Source: Sternotherus odoratus (taxonomy: Eukaryota > Chordata > Testudines > Kinosternidae). Taken from it: a stretch of 64,000 bases of DNA. The notes under the pieces were generated by a model. The model was not told where the DNA came from and ran no database searches. It saw only the letters and a list, made by a program, of their open reading frames with translations. This document shows, one piece after another, positions 1-10,338 of this stretch. Within the stretch, counting starts at the first letter, position 1, and the number at the start of each line of letters is the position of its first letter. The translations under genes and the position numbers were made by a program. The stretch covers positions 22,888,319 to 22,952,318 of the forward strand of contig JAVMKO010000006.1 in assembly GCA_032164245.1 (NCBI GenBank), in the 5' to 3' direction.

Positions 1-1058
1 GCTCTGTCACAGTCTTTCTAGGCAATGTTGGGCAAGTCATTTCAATTCTATGCCTCGGTTTACCCACACACAAGCTCTTGCCAGCTCTTTTTCAGCTGCA
101 TCTGTAGAGATTATTTGTTTTACTCCAATATGAAACTTTAAAATTTAGTTCTTATATAAAGTAAAACACAGGCACATTGAGGTAAAAGACGGGGGAAATG
201 ACAAAAGAAGTTAGAGTTACCTCTCAAATGAATGGAGTATGATGTACTTAGCTTCTTCAGAATTTGCACAGTGATCCACAGAGCTGAGAAGCTACTATAG
301 CAGGCAAGAACAGAGCTCTTCAAATAACTGATTGGGGGGGGGGTCATCTCTGGCAGTTCCAAAAAATTGGGAGAAAATTATTTTAGGTCATAAAATTAAA
401 TGTTTCAAGATTCTGATGAATCAAAAAGTTGAAAAAAATAGTTTGAGGTCATGTTTAATTTGACACCAAATTTTTTTTTAGTCTTATTTCAATCGTTGGG
501 GGGAAGGGGGAGGCGCTAGTGGTTTTTCTATTTAAAAAAAAATTAAAATTGAAGGAAATTTATAAACAAAGTTATTCTGACCCAAAAAATTCAATACATT
601 TTGTTTCAAAAGTATCAAAATGAAATGTTTCAGTGTTTTCAGATTTTCTTTGGATTTGGTTTTTCATTTGTTTCTTTGTTTTTGTTTTGTTTTGTTTTCC
701 AGATGAAACAATTAGCTGAAAACTGACAAAAAGTCACAAAGCCATTTGGTATCATTGAATCTGCATACTTTGCCAAAAATGTTTTGGACAGAAAATTTTG
801 CCCAGCTATAGTATAGACAGAGAAGCAGGGAATTAGGTGGGTGAAAGGATTTCCAAACAAGGAAGCACAGTCAAGTATTAAAATAATTCTATGTAGAGAA
901 TATTGCACCAATCTAACCTCAAGGTGACAAAGGAATAGGTGTAACGGCCTCACCTGAAAGAAATGATTGCAACCTCTGGTTATCCATAGATGGGGGTGGG
1001 GAAAAGTGCCAACCTGTCTGCTGGTTTGATCCTAGATGGTACGCGACCAGCGTTTCTC
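1..1058. other. Unassigned DNA with AT-rich dispersed repeat
   Basis: No gene is visible. About 380-700 is rich in AAATTTT-like words interrupted by short G runs. It resembles the AT-rich dispersed repeat seen more fully at 37.2-38.3 kb. A ten-base G run lies near 334. The open frames here are short, lack splice or codon-bias support, and look like chance. Confidence 0.4.
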
Positions 1059-1534
1059 AGGGCATGTCTTCACTGTAGAGTTAACTCGAGTTATCTACAC
1101 TCAAGTTATTTCTCTTGAGTTAGCCTAGCTCAAGTGAACATGTGACCATACTACAAAATAACACTCGAGCTGCTTCTCGGACTAAACTCACTCATGTTGG
1201 TGCTAAGAATTCATGGGGTACAGCTCATGGTTCTTTGAGCTGGATTAAGCTGAGCCTCTCTATGAATTCTTTCCCAATGAATCATGGTCTGTCTTTTTGG
1301 CATCCATGAGAAAAATTATGGGAAGACATTGAAGGACTAGCCTGCATCCACATCACAGAGCTGTCACTTTAGCAGCTAACAAATTGTGCTCACTTGAGCA
1401 TTAGCCTGTACTCCGGAGGAGCCAGCCAACTTGAGTTAAATGCACGACCACACCAAAATTAAGGGTGGTCAGGACTCATGTGAGGGACAACAACTGAGTT
1501 ATAACTCAAGTTAACCTTGCAGTGAGGACAAACC
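1059..1534. mobile_element. Non-autonomous DNA transposon with ~35-bp imperfect terminal inverted repeats
   Basis: The left end begins GGGCATGTCTTCACTGTAGA and the right end, read on the other strand, begins GGTTTGTCCTCACTGCAAGG; the match continues through a GTTAACTYGAGTTAT block. The 'GTCTWCACT' terminus matches the Harbinger-like MITE group found elsewhere in this window. The interior of about 400 bp has no coding capacity. I see no clean 3-bp target duplication, so exact ends are uncertain by a few bases. Confidence 0.7.
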
Positions 1535-2024
1535 TGAAAAGACCCACCCGTTTCCCCCATGTGATGCTGCCACTGTTGTAGTCTGCAGTCCCCTCAGCTA
1601 GAGCCCCATTGATATAAAAAAGAAAGGGGTTCCTCAATTTGGGCCTTGTACCTTTGAAATCCACCTCCCCCTTTGGTGCATAACAACCCAGATTTGTTCA
1701 TCTTTAAAGCTTGCTGCAAGGCACATCTTCTCTCTAGCCCACTGGACAATGGGTGAGGTGAGGACAGTGGTGGTGATTTTGTTAGTGGAGTCTATTAAAT
1801 TTGGGTGTAGTCTCGGGACTGCTGAGGGTAATTGCTTGAGTAATTTTTCTGAGGGTAATTGCTGGAGTGTGTTTATTACATGAGATGTGTTTTTAAAAGT
1901 TTGCCCATGGATTGGGATGAGTTCTCCTCCGATTAGTGTTATATTCATTTGAATAATAAATAGCAGAACTTTATAAAACCAGGGAGATAGCAAAGACTCA
2001 CTGAAATCCACTAGGGTACCTTGC

Positions 2025-2165
2025 TACCCTGTTTCCCCGAAAGTAAGACATCCCCCGAAAATAAGACGTACTTCCAGTTTTGCCTCTCGCTGTAATATAA
2101 TGTAATGTAATTTTGGGAGCAAAAATTAATATAAGACACTGTCTTATTTTCGGGGAAACACGGTA
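2025..2165. mobile_element. Tc1/mariner-type MITE (TA-flanked)
   Basis: A 137-bp near-palindrome starts CCCTGTTTCCCCGAAAGTAA and ends in the inverse, TTATTTTCGGGGAAACACGG. Both ends are flanked by TA (2025-2026 and 2164-2165), the target duplication of the Tc1/mariner superfamily. The terminal sequence is one I associate with a widespread tetrapod MITE. It is too short to encode a transposase and depends on one elsewhere. Confidence 0.8.
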
Positions 2166-2269
2166 TGCACATCTGTTATACCTGAGCAGTACTTTAGATT
2201 CTACTGTGAAGGGCACTATAGAAAACCCTAATATGCATCAGCTTAGATTAATATTAATGTTCTGAATTA

Positions 2270-4222
2270 AGTGTGCCCTTTGCCAGGTTATAGTGATGTT
2301 TTTGGTTTCAAGCGCATGTTATTAGCATGCATTTGGTGCTCATTCATCTCACTTTATATGGTTACCTTGTTTCACCACATATCTAGTTTGTATAGTGTGA
2401 TTGTCATGTCCCTGCAAATGCTTCTGTATATGGCACCCAGTGGTGCACCCTTATTACCGTACACCTCATGCACTTTGGCATCAGCTCTTCAGTGTGGTGG
2501 GGTTGTATACTGTGTGCAACATGGAACATTATTAATGTGGTGTGCGCCACGCAGCAGAACCCCTCAATATCCGTGTTTCCCACTGAAGTGTGGCTGTGCT
2601 ATCTGTGCGGGATATGCTCCTCTGTGTATCATTTCTGTGTTCGGTATGCTATACTCACTATTATTACATTTTTACCTTATTACTATTGTTACATTTTCTG
2701 CTGTGAATATTGGCATAGCTATATTAAGGAGTACAACTGTTATGTAGTAATTCTCTGCTACGTACTCTGTAGTTTACTGTTCCGAGCTCTGAGTGGTGTT
2801 TGCAGGCTGTGATGGGGTGTAGTAGTACTGTGCATTATTTGCTATGTTAATGTGTTTTATTATTTTTGCTGGTGCTGTCGCATGGCGTTGTGCTAAATTA
2901 GTGCATCTGGCCTTCTGCAGTGTAACTAGAAGATTTAGTCAGAAGCTGGAATTTCTGTTCCCTGGGAAACTCCAACATTTAAAATAATTATTCCAAATCT
3001 GGGGGGGAAAGCAAAAATCTTGAAATTTTCTGCAAAAAAAATTAATCATTTCAGGTCAACTAAAATGCTTTGTTTCAATAAAATCTATGTTTTCTTGCAA
3101 TTTTGACTTTTTAATTTCTTTATAATATAAAATAAATGTCTATAATACTGTAATTTCACAATCTAACATCAAAATGTTCCATTCAATTTTATTCACTTTG
3201 ATATTTTTTTTAACACAAAGTTTTATTGAAATTGACACATGGAAGGTTTAGATTCTGATAAAACAGCATTTTCCAATGGAAAAAGGATCCATTGGACCAT
3301 TTTTGACCAGATCTAATAATTTGTACAGATCGATTCTGTGCGCTCACTTTTGTGTTGCAATGTATTCCTTTTACTGAACTGTTGTGGCAACGTGTTGTAT
3401 GATTTTGCTGTAGCAACAATCAACACATTGTGGTTGCATGATGCTGATTTTGTGTGCTGTGCACTTATTCATTAATTACCATTGTGTAGTGTTGGCCTAC
3501 ATTGCGTACTAAGGGTGTGCACTTAGTGCAATGGTCTGCATTTTGCTGTGTTAGCTTTATCGTGAGTGTTTGTGCTGTATTAATTTAGTGTGATCATGGT
3601 AAGTAGTATTAGCATTGTAGCCTTTGTTCTGTACAGTTATGGAATGTGCTATGAGAGCACTGGGCAGGATACTGTGTTGTGTGAATGTGTTGTTCACCAC
3701 TGTACAATACTGGTTTGGCATATTTTTGTGACTGCTGTAGAGTTGTTCATTATTATTGTCATTTGCGCTGTAGTGTAGGGATGTGGTGCATTAATGTTGT
3801 CTGGTTTCAGCTGGTATGCTAATGTTATATCATTGTGCACTCTGTGTTGAGAGGTTGTACTGGATTTATATTGTGTGCTGTGTATTATAGTAATGTTGTC
3901 TACATTGCGCTTGAGTAGCTGTGCTGTTTATTATATTAGTGCAATGTGGTGTCAGTTCCTTGTGTGACGTGTTGCCAGGCTGTGCTGTGAGAGCACAGAC
4001 GACTCTGTGCTTGTATTGCGTTATGGTTATGTGCTGAGTGAATGTACTGAATTAATGCAATGTGATCTGCACTTTTGTGGTTATTTTGCATTAGTGTTGT
4101 GTGCTCTCTGCTTTTGGTTGCTGTATATTAGTGTCAAAATCTTTTGTGATCTGTTGCTGTATGGTTGTGGTGTAGTCTCTGATACAACAACAGCTTCATC
4201 CCTTCATAATGTAGAATTTTAA
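2270..4222. repeat. TG-rich tract of degenerate, loosely periodic words
   Basis: The plus strand is strongly T and G rich and keeps reusing words such as TGTGCTGT, TTAGTGTTGT, GCATTAGTG and TGTGTGCTG, with no exact period. The clearest part is about 3340-4160. An AT-rich block at about 2935-3340 interrupts it. The pattern suggests a very old satellite or minisatellite, or a decayed repeat rich in one motif. The open frames across it (for example 2271-2747 on the plus strand, Cys- and Leu-rich) follow from the T/G bias and show no domain. Confidence 0.5.
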
Positions 4223-6923
4223 AAGAACAGCAAATATATATAGGAATCTTTATATTAAAAATGCAGCATAATTGTATAATTACAGTATTTGCATCATGTT
4301 AAACAGAGTGCCTGGGTTATTTCACATTTTTAAAGTCGGGATGGCATCAGGCCTATGGTATTTCTAAACTGTTTTGCATGTCTGCAGTTGTATAATGAAA
4401 CACCACAAATTCTACCCAGCAATACTTGTGTTTTTCTAAGTACCACATTAGGGGCATAAAATCACCAAATATACTGATGCACTTACCAACAGTGAACTAA
4501 AATCTCTTACCTCTCACCCACAAATTAAGTCTCTACATATTTTTTACAATGCTGAGGTAATAAATACATATATATAGCTTTTATTTCAACAACCATGTTA
4601 AGAAATTAGGAAGGAGCCTACACTGTAGTTCAGCAGTTAATTTATAAGAGTATAGCCTCTTGAGTAAGTATGTAATAGAAATACACAGCATTTGTTTCCC
4701 TCATTTGAAATCCCTGTTCCCTGACACACAGACACAGATCACTGCAGCCCAAATTGGACTTCAGAAAAGAAGCTCGGACTTCTTTCCTATCATCCCTGAT
4801 TGCCCTGCGGGTTGAGGAGTGGCCAATTTAAAGCATGCATACAGTCTGGGGATACATGAATCATGAATCATGTTTGATGTATGGAAAGGCACAGTCATTC
4901 TGAAAGGCTGCAAATGCAGTCATCTGCTTTTTAAGTAAAAAAAAAAAAAAAAGCAGCAGCAGCCTTCAGAACAACAACAACAAAAGGAGAGATGAAATAC
5001 CTGGGAAATATTTTTTAAAAGATACTGTCTTTGCTTTTTTATTTTTAATTGGGCTGGAAAGGGTTACTTCATTATGCAGCAAATTAGAAAATTCATAATT
5101 TATCATTGCACCCAGTCGAAATGCCACCCAACTGAGTCGCACCCCTGCGAAAACCATCACATAGTAACAAACTGTCAAAGCCTGCTGCAGCCGACGGGCA
5201 AAATTAATATGCAAATGTATGCAAGAAATTAAAAAGCAGAATTACCCAGGCAAATGAGGTAGCTATACTTGAATTGTTAGAATTATGAATAATTACTGCG
5301 AATTTTCTGCTCCTAATATAACTTGTTTTTTGATAAACAAAGACTTAATTATCGAGATGCGCTGGAGAATTTCCGTGGCGCTCATTAATCTTGCAAAAAA
5401 AACAAGTCCCTGGTGCCCAAACCGTAATGAAGAGCGCGTGCCCTGAATCTTCAGAAAGATCAGAGGCACCAGGGTGCCAGGGCTGGAGAAAAAAAATGAC
5501 AGTGCCAATGTCCCCTCCTGTACCCTGGAGTGTCATAACGTCTTCCACTAACTATCAAAGGGACTTATTTATGCCAACAGCTGAGCTATAAGTCCAATTT
5601 ACGATGCCTTAAGCAGTGGTGAAATGATCTGTTGATGTGCTACGGAAATGCCATCTTGCAGTAGCTCGATTTGGTCCCAGAGATACCAACACGATGAAGA
5701 CCCCTCTGCTCCTGTGCTAATGGATGCAGCATGACAGACCATAATACACGAGAGGGACAATCTTTTAGGACCGGTCTCAATGGTCCTCCATTAATCTTGG
5801 TTCTGCAGTGCTGTGGTGTCCATGGGAACAAGGGCATTATCATAAGCACTGGTTTTAAATGTCCCCATTAGGGACTGCACTACAGAGGAGTGTTGTGTGG
5901 GGTAAGGGCGTGGGGGAGACAGTCCACGATGAGATTACGTTTTTTGTTATGACCTGGCTTCCAAGTGCAGTGGGCGGGATGGGGAATTTTCTCTTCCTAA
6001 ATATCATAAAGAAAACAACAAAGGGGGAAACAGCTAAGTGTGCCGTGTGGTGCTGCCTGCTCGTCTCCTCTGTTTTTACAGCTAGAAAATCAGCTTGGCC
6101 CTGGTGGGCTGAGATAATTTACCATAAGAAAGCAAAGGGAAAATAACCCCAGGTACTCTCAGCGCAGACCAAATCGAACCCGCTGTGAGCTTATTATTAC
6201 TTAAAAACTGGCATCTAAGTGGAAATGACTGACTCTCTGTCATTATCCCTATTACCACCATGATAAACCCAAGCAGATAAGGCAAAATTACAAAACATCC
6301 GTTCTGGAGCTTGGAGGCTACTTCAGGAGCTCAAGGCAGCCGGCATTTTCAAATGCATCTTTTCTGAATTCAAGTCCCCACATTTCCTGATGCCTTGACA
6401 GAACCATTTCACTGCATAGGCAAATTGTCACCTTTGAAACCAGGGCATCTGTCATTTTTATACAAGGCTTCACCACTCGCTCATTCTCTCCCCCACGTCT
6501 CCAATTTCTCTCCATACACAGAGAGGCTACACAGCACCATAACATTTGAAATTTTCACTCTAGCAGCCTGGGCACACACTAAAAGGGGTAGGAGTAGGGG
6601 GAGAAACACCTCTGACTCTGATAAAAAATGCTACCTCTCCAGATCATTCATCTCTGGGTTTTATTTTTTATGCAGAACGGGGAGCAACTTGCCTGCTCTT
6701 GTCTCACCTTTCCTGAGATTAATTCTCACTGTGATAGTAGGTCGGGGTGAGAAGAAATAAGCAAACACAAGAAATAAAATGCAACTCGACACCTCCATAT
6801 TCATATCCAGTGCTGATCCCTAGGAGGAGTACACTAGCACCCTCTACCACTTCAAGCAAAAAGGCCACCACTCCGGAACCAGCCCCTTCTTTCTCCCTCA
6901 TCTTCTCATTCAGGGTCCTCTGA
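4223..6923. other. Unique-looking intergenic DNA with a candidate conserved non-coding block
   Basis: No gene is supported. About 4960-5620 has no recognisable repeat and keeps several CpGs in an otherwise AT-rich, CpG-poor context, including around 5354-5450. That texture often marks conserved non-coding elements. This is inference from composition only. The remaining sequence (5860-6920) has no recognised repeat or domain. Confidence 0.3.
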
Positions 6924-7200
6924 GGTACATCTACATCACAACCACTACAACAGCACATCAACAACACAGCAGCTGGGCTGCTGTAGCACTGTAGTGTAGA
7001 CGCTTCCATTGAAGCAAGTAACCCACCTCTATGGAGGGCAGAACCTAGGTCAACGGAACAATCCTTCCATCTACCTCGCCACATCTACACCAGGAGTTAG
7101 GCTGACCCAACGACAGTGGTCAGGGTAGGAAATTGTCCATAACCCTAAGCAATTTATCTAGGTTGACTTAAATTTTAGATATAGGCCAGGACTCTGTCAC
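6924..7200. mobile_element. Harbinger-like MITE, diverged copy
   Basis: The sequence from TAGTGTAGACGCTTCC through AGGTCAACGGAA to TTATCTAGGTTGACTTAAA and TTTTAGATATAGGCCAGG follows a turtle MITE pattern that I know from other chelonian sequence. Terminal repeats of the GTCTACAC type are mutated here (GTACATCTACATC at the left). It is non-coding. End positions are approximate because the 3-bp duplication is not clear. Confidence 0.65.
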
Positions 7201-9189
7201 CCAGCACAACTCCCACTTAATAAAAAAAACACAACCAGGAAGGAATGCACCAAGAACAGCCAGCATTCAATCCATCTCTCTCATGTTATCATGGCCAAGA
7301 AACAAGATTGTGCTGAAACAGGTATAGCTGAGTATTCCTCCCGCCCCGCTCATCCCTCTTCCATGACCCAAATAGATTTCACATTCCAGTCCCCAAACAG
7401 AAAATGGCTAGGTGTGCAACACAGCAGAATAAAAAGTGGCATTTTGGATAAGAAATTTGGTGGATCAAACTCTGAAGTCAAATGGTATTTCCCTGGAGTT
7501 AAACAAAGAACAGAGTTTGGCCCAGTCAGGGAAGTGCTGGCTAGGTCTGAACTTGCTAAATTTGGCAGATCCTGCTGATAATTCAGCTTTACACCTTTTT
7601 GGAGGGATGGGGCATTAGACAGAGGATCCACCTAGAAGAGGTGAGGTGGGAAGGAGAAGTAATGGGGTGTTATCCAAAAGTCTTAAGGAGGTACATTCTC
7701 ATTCTCATTCTCTCTCTCCTTTTTTCATAGCAATAGGAGAGTTTAATTTTCAACTCTTTCTATTGCCAAGGCAAGTTTTGTACGCAGAGCACCATGGTTA
7801 CCACAGAAACCTGCACACGAGTGCTTCGCAGTCCTCTTAATAACTGTTACCACCTCGGGCTGAGTCATGTAAGTGTTGGGGAAGCTCGCCCGATCCCTGT
7901 GCTTTGATAGCATGATGCTGCTGAACCTGCTGCCATCTCCCATGTATTTCAAGGCATGGGATATATAGGATGATGCTACCGTTGACACTAAAGCCTATTT
8001 CTCAGCTACATGCCCACACTATCAGTCTAAACAGTTTATGGTGATAAAACTGCAGCCGGAATAATGCTGTGCCAGGGAGGAGCTTGTGAAAAACCCTGCA
8101 AGAAGTCAGATTGCCTTCAAGGTACGTTTCCCTACCTTACAAGAGCATTCAGTACATATTGCACAGTCCTCTCTCCATCTGATGGAAATGATTTTCCCTC
8201 CCTCAGTCACAGGCACCTATCCTGCATGCAACCATTACCACTTTAAACTTCGTTTTCATTTATTTTTCTTATCTTAGTGAACAGGAAAATGGGGAGCTAC
8301 AAGTAGAGCTGAGCAAATCCACTATGAAAATTGTGGAGGATGGAGCTAAACTCAGTGTACCTGTCCTAGAGGTGGGGGAACAGCTGCAGCAGGAAAGCAA
8401 TTTGTACAACATTTCAAAGTAGCAGGTTGCTTACGGCAACTTGAAAAGCCCTTCTATTGAAAACAGAATCAAACCTGAGAGGAAGTTGAGGAGAGCCAGG
8501 TGGGCTCTCCAAAATGTCACACTAGATGAGGAAAGTGAGTAACGTTAGGAGCCAGGAGAACCTAAGCTCTGTCTGGCCCTAATGCTGCTTGGTACTTACT
8601 TATGTTCATTAATTAGTTTTTAAGTAGGACAATTGCAGCTGCTGAATTTTACAGATGAAAAAGCAGAGTGGGGATGTTAAGTGACTTGCTGAACAGGATA
8701 TTCTGACCCTTTAAGAGAGGCATTAACCTAGCATGGCTCTGTTCCAGATTTCAATCCAGAACAGAGGAATTCTGGAAGGTGTAGTTCCCTGGACTGATGT
8801 GAGTGAAAGGCCTGTCAGCAAGGAATGCTAAGAAAGACTGCCAGGGTATATAAAGAGCTATTCCATCAGAATTAAGAGAGGCAGAGGGGCTAAGAAAAAG
8901 GATAAGAGCTCTGGGTCTCTTCAGAACAAGGACCTCAGAAAACCTGGGAAAGTTTTAAAGAAGCCAGAGAAAGGGCCTAGAAAGAGGTCTAAAAAGAGAC
9001 AGTCAGGTGGCTGGACAAAGGAGTCCAAAGAGGGGATGTTGCTTTGGCTCGAGGAGGGGGTATCAGTGGACTTTGACAGAGCACAGGAAGTAATCTTAGT
9101 GGAAGAGAAACGGGAAATTGTTGATCAGAACGATGCTGGCTTTCTTGTCGAAGAGTCCGTCTACAATGCATTTTTAAACCTGCAGCAAG
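7201..9189. other. Unassigned intergenic DNA
   Basis: No exon or recognised young repeat is visible. A weak LINE-tail or MIR-like stretch lies at about 8590-8720, where the plus strand shows the remnants of 'fraction of gapped counts, then GTTAAGTGACTTGC' typical of ancient amniote repeats. The part from 8720 to 9180 is purine-rich on the plus strand. Open frames of 60-95 codons overlap on both strands and look random. Confidence 0.35.
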
Positions 9190-9378
9190 GAATCATAGGG
9201 CCCACAGCAGTGTAGCAGTTCAGGCTCGGGCTCTGAAGCCCAGGGAGGATGTGGGTTTCGGAGCCTGAGCCACAATGTCTACAGGGATGTTTTTAGCACC
9301 ATAGTGTGAGCCCAATTCTTTACACCCAGGCGCTGAGAATTGCTGCCCTAAGTTTTAAAATGCAGTGTAGACACACTC
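9190..9378. mobile_element. Right part of a second Harbinger-like MITE family
   Basis: The stretch holds GGCTCGGGCTCTGAAGCCC, an inverted GGAGCCTGAGCC block, CACAATGTCTACAGGGATG and the terminus GCAGTGTAGACACACTC. These are pieces of a turtle MITE family with long G+C-rich inverted arms. The terminal GTGTAGAC block ends immediately before the TAA that flanks the next element, so the two elements lie back to back. Confidence 0.55.
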
Positions 9379-9381
9379 TAA

Positions 9382-9681
9382 GGGCAGGTCTACACTCCGG
9401 CGGGGATCAACACTGTGAGATCGATCTACTGGGGATTGATTTTTCGCGTTTAGTGCAGACACAATAAATCAATCCCCGAGCGCTCTCTCGTCGACTCTTG
9501 TAGTCCACCGCCACAAGAGGAGCAGGCGGAGACAATGGGGGAGCGGCAGCAGTCGACTCACCGCCATGAAGATGCCGCGGTAGGTCGATCTAAGTATGTC
9601 AACTTCAGCTACGCTATTCTTGTAGTTGAAGCTGCATATCTTAGATCAATTGCCCTCCCACCCCCCAGTGTAGACCAGGGC
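9382..9681. mobile_element. Harbinger-like MITE with TAA target duplication
   Basis: This 300-bp element starts GGGCAGGTCTACAC and ends GTGTAGACCAGGGC, giving 14-bp imperfect inverted repeats. It is flanked by TAA on both sides (9379-9381 and 9682-9684), as expected for PIF/Harbinger insertion. CpGs are still frequent (for example CGCGTTTAGTG, TCGTCGACTC), which suggests it is fairly young. A shorter copy of the same family lies at 63026-63280. There is no coding capacity. Confidence 0.85.
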
Positions 9682-9684
9682 TAA

Positions 9685-10144
9685 AACTCAAAGGCTGGGG
9701 CTCATGGAAGAGGGAAATTGTGAGTGCCCATCTAACTCTAAGAGACCAGCAGGTGGCAGAAACCGACAGATCCTTAAGGGAGGGCTATGACCAGGGAAGA
9801 GACAGGATAAAGGGCTTGGACTTTGGTTTATTCCAGAAAGGGCAGAGCTTTTGGTTTATCCAGATGGCTGCGCTACGCAGTCAGCATAAGGAAACTGCAG
9901 CACAGCATAGAGGAAAGGTAGGATGCCCATGTTGAGAAGAACACAGGTCGCTCCCAAGGCAGTACCTAATGCCTCTGCCCACAGTGATTCCTGGGCAAAC
10001 TGCTTGTGTAACCCACTGGAGACTGTGTGGTTCCCCCTGTGATGATCTACAGAGGATATCAGTTATTACAGTTTACTGAAGCAGCTGTGCTTTTAGCTCA
10101 TCAGAGGAGGGAGGAAAGCAGAAGTGGCTTTATATAGGAATGTG
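9685..10144. other. Unassigned intergenic DNA
   Basis: Nothing recognisable: no repeat termini, splice-flanked frame or domain. The 71-codon frame at 9720-9935 has no support. Confidence 0.3.
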
Positions 10145-10338
10145 AGGGAGGGATAGCTCAGTGATTTGAGCACTGGCCTGCTCAACCCAGGGTTGTGAGT
10201 TCCATCCTTGAGTGGCCATTTAGGGATATGGGGCAAAAGTCTGTTAGATGATTTCATTGGGGACTGGTCCTGCTTTGAGCAGGGGGTTAGACTAGATGAT
10301 TTCCTGAGGTCCCTTCCAACCCTGATATTCTATGACTT
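10145..10338 (+). mobile_element. tRNA-derived SINE with CR1-like 3' tail (turtle type)
   Basis: The 5' head is tRNA-like with RNA polymerase III promoter boxes: A box around TAGCTCAGTGATTTGAG (from 10154) and B box GGTTGTGAGTTCCATCC (10191-10207). The tail, GACTAGATGATTTCCTGAGG followed by CCTTCCAACCCTGATATTCT, is the CR1 LINE 3' end. That tail lets CR1 reverse transcriptase mobilise the SINE. This head-tail combination is characteristic of turtle SINEs. It is inserted in the plus orientation and is somewhat diverged. Confidence 0.85.

Noticed and set aside
2271..2812. 158- and 114-codon plus frames rich in Cys, Leu and Tyr, resembling membrane protein
   Set aside because: T/G-biased repeat tract gives such codons automatically; two overlapping frames look alike.
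10145..10220. Possible functional tRNA gene
   Set aside because: The tRNA-like head lacks a proper acceptor stem and continues into a CR1-type tail; it is a SINE.
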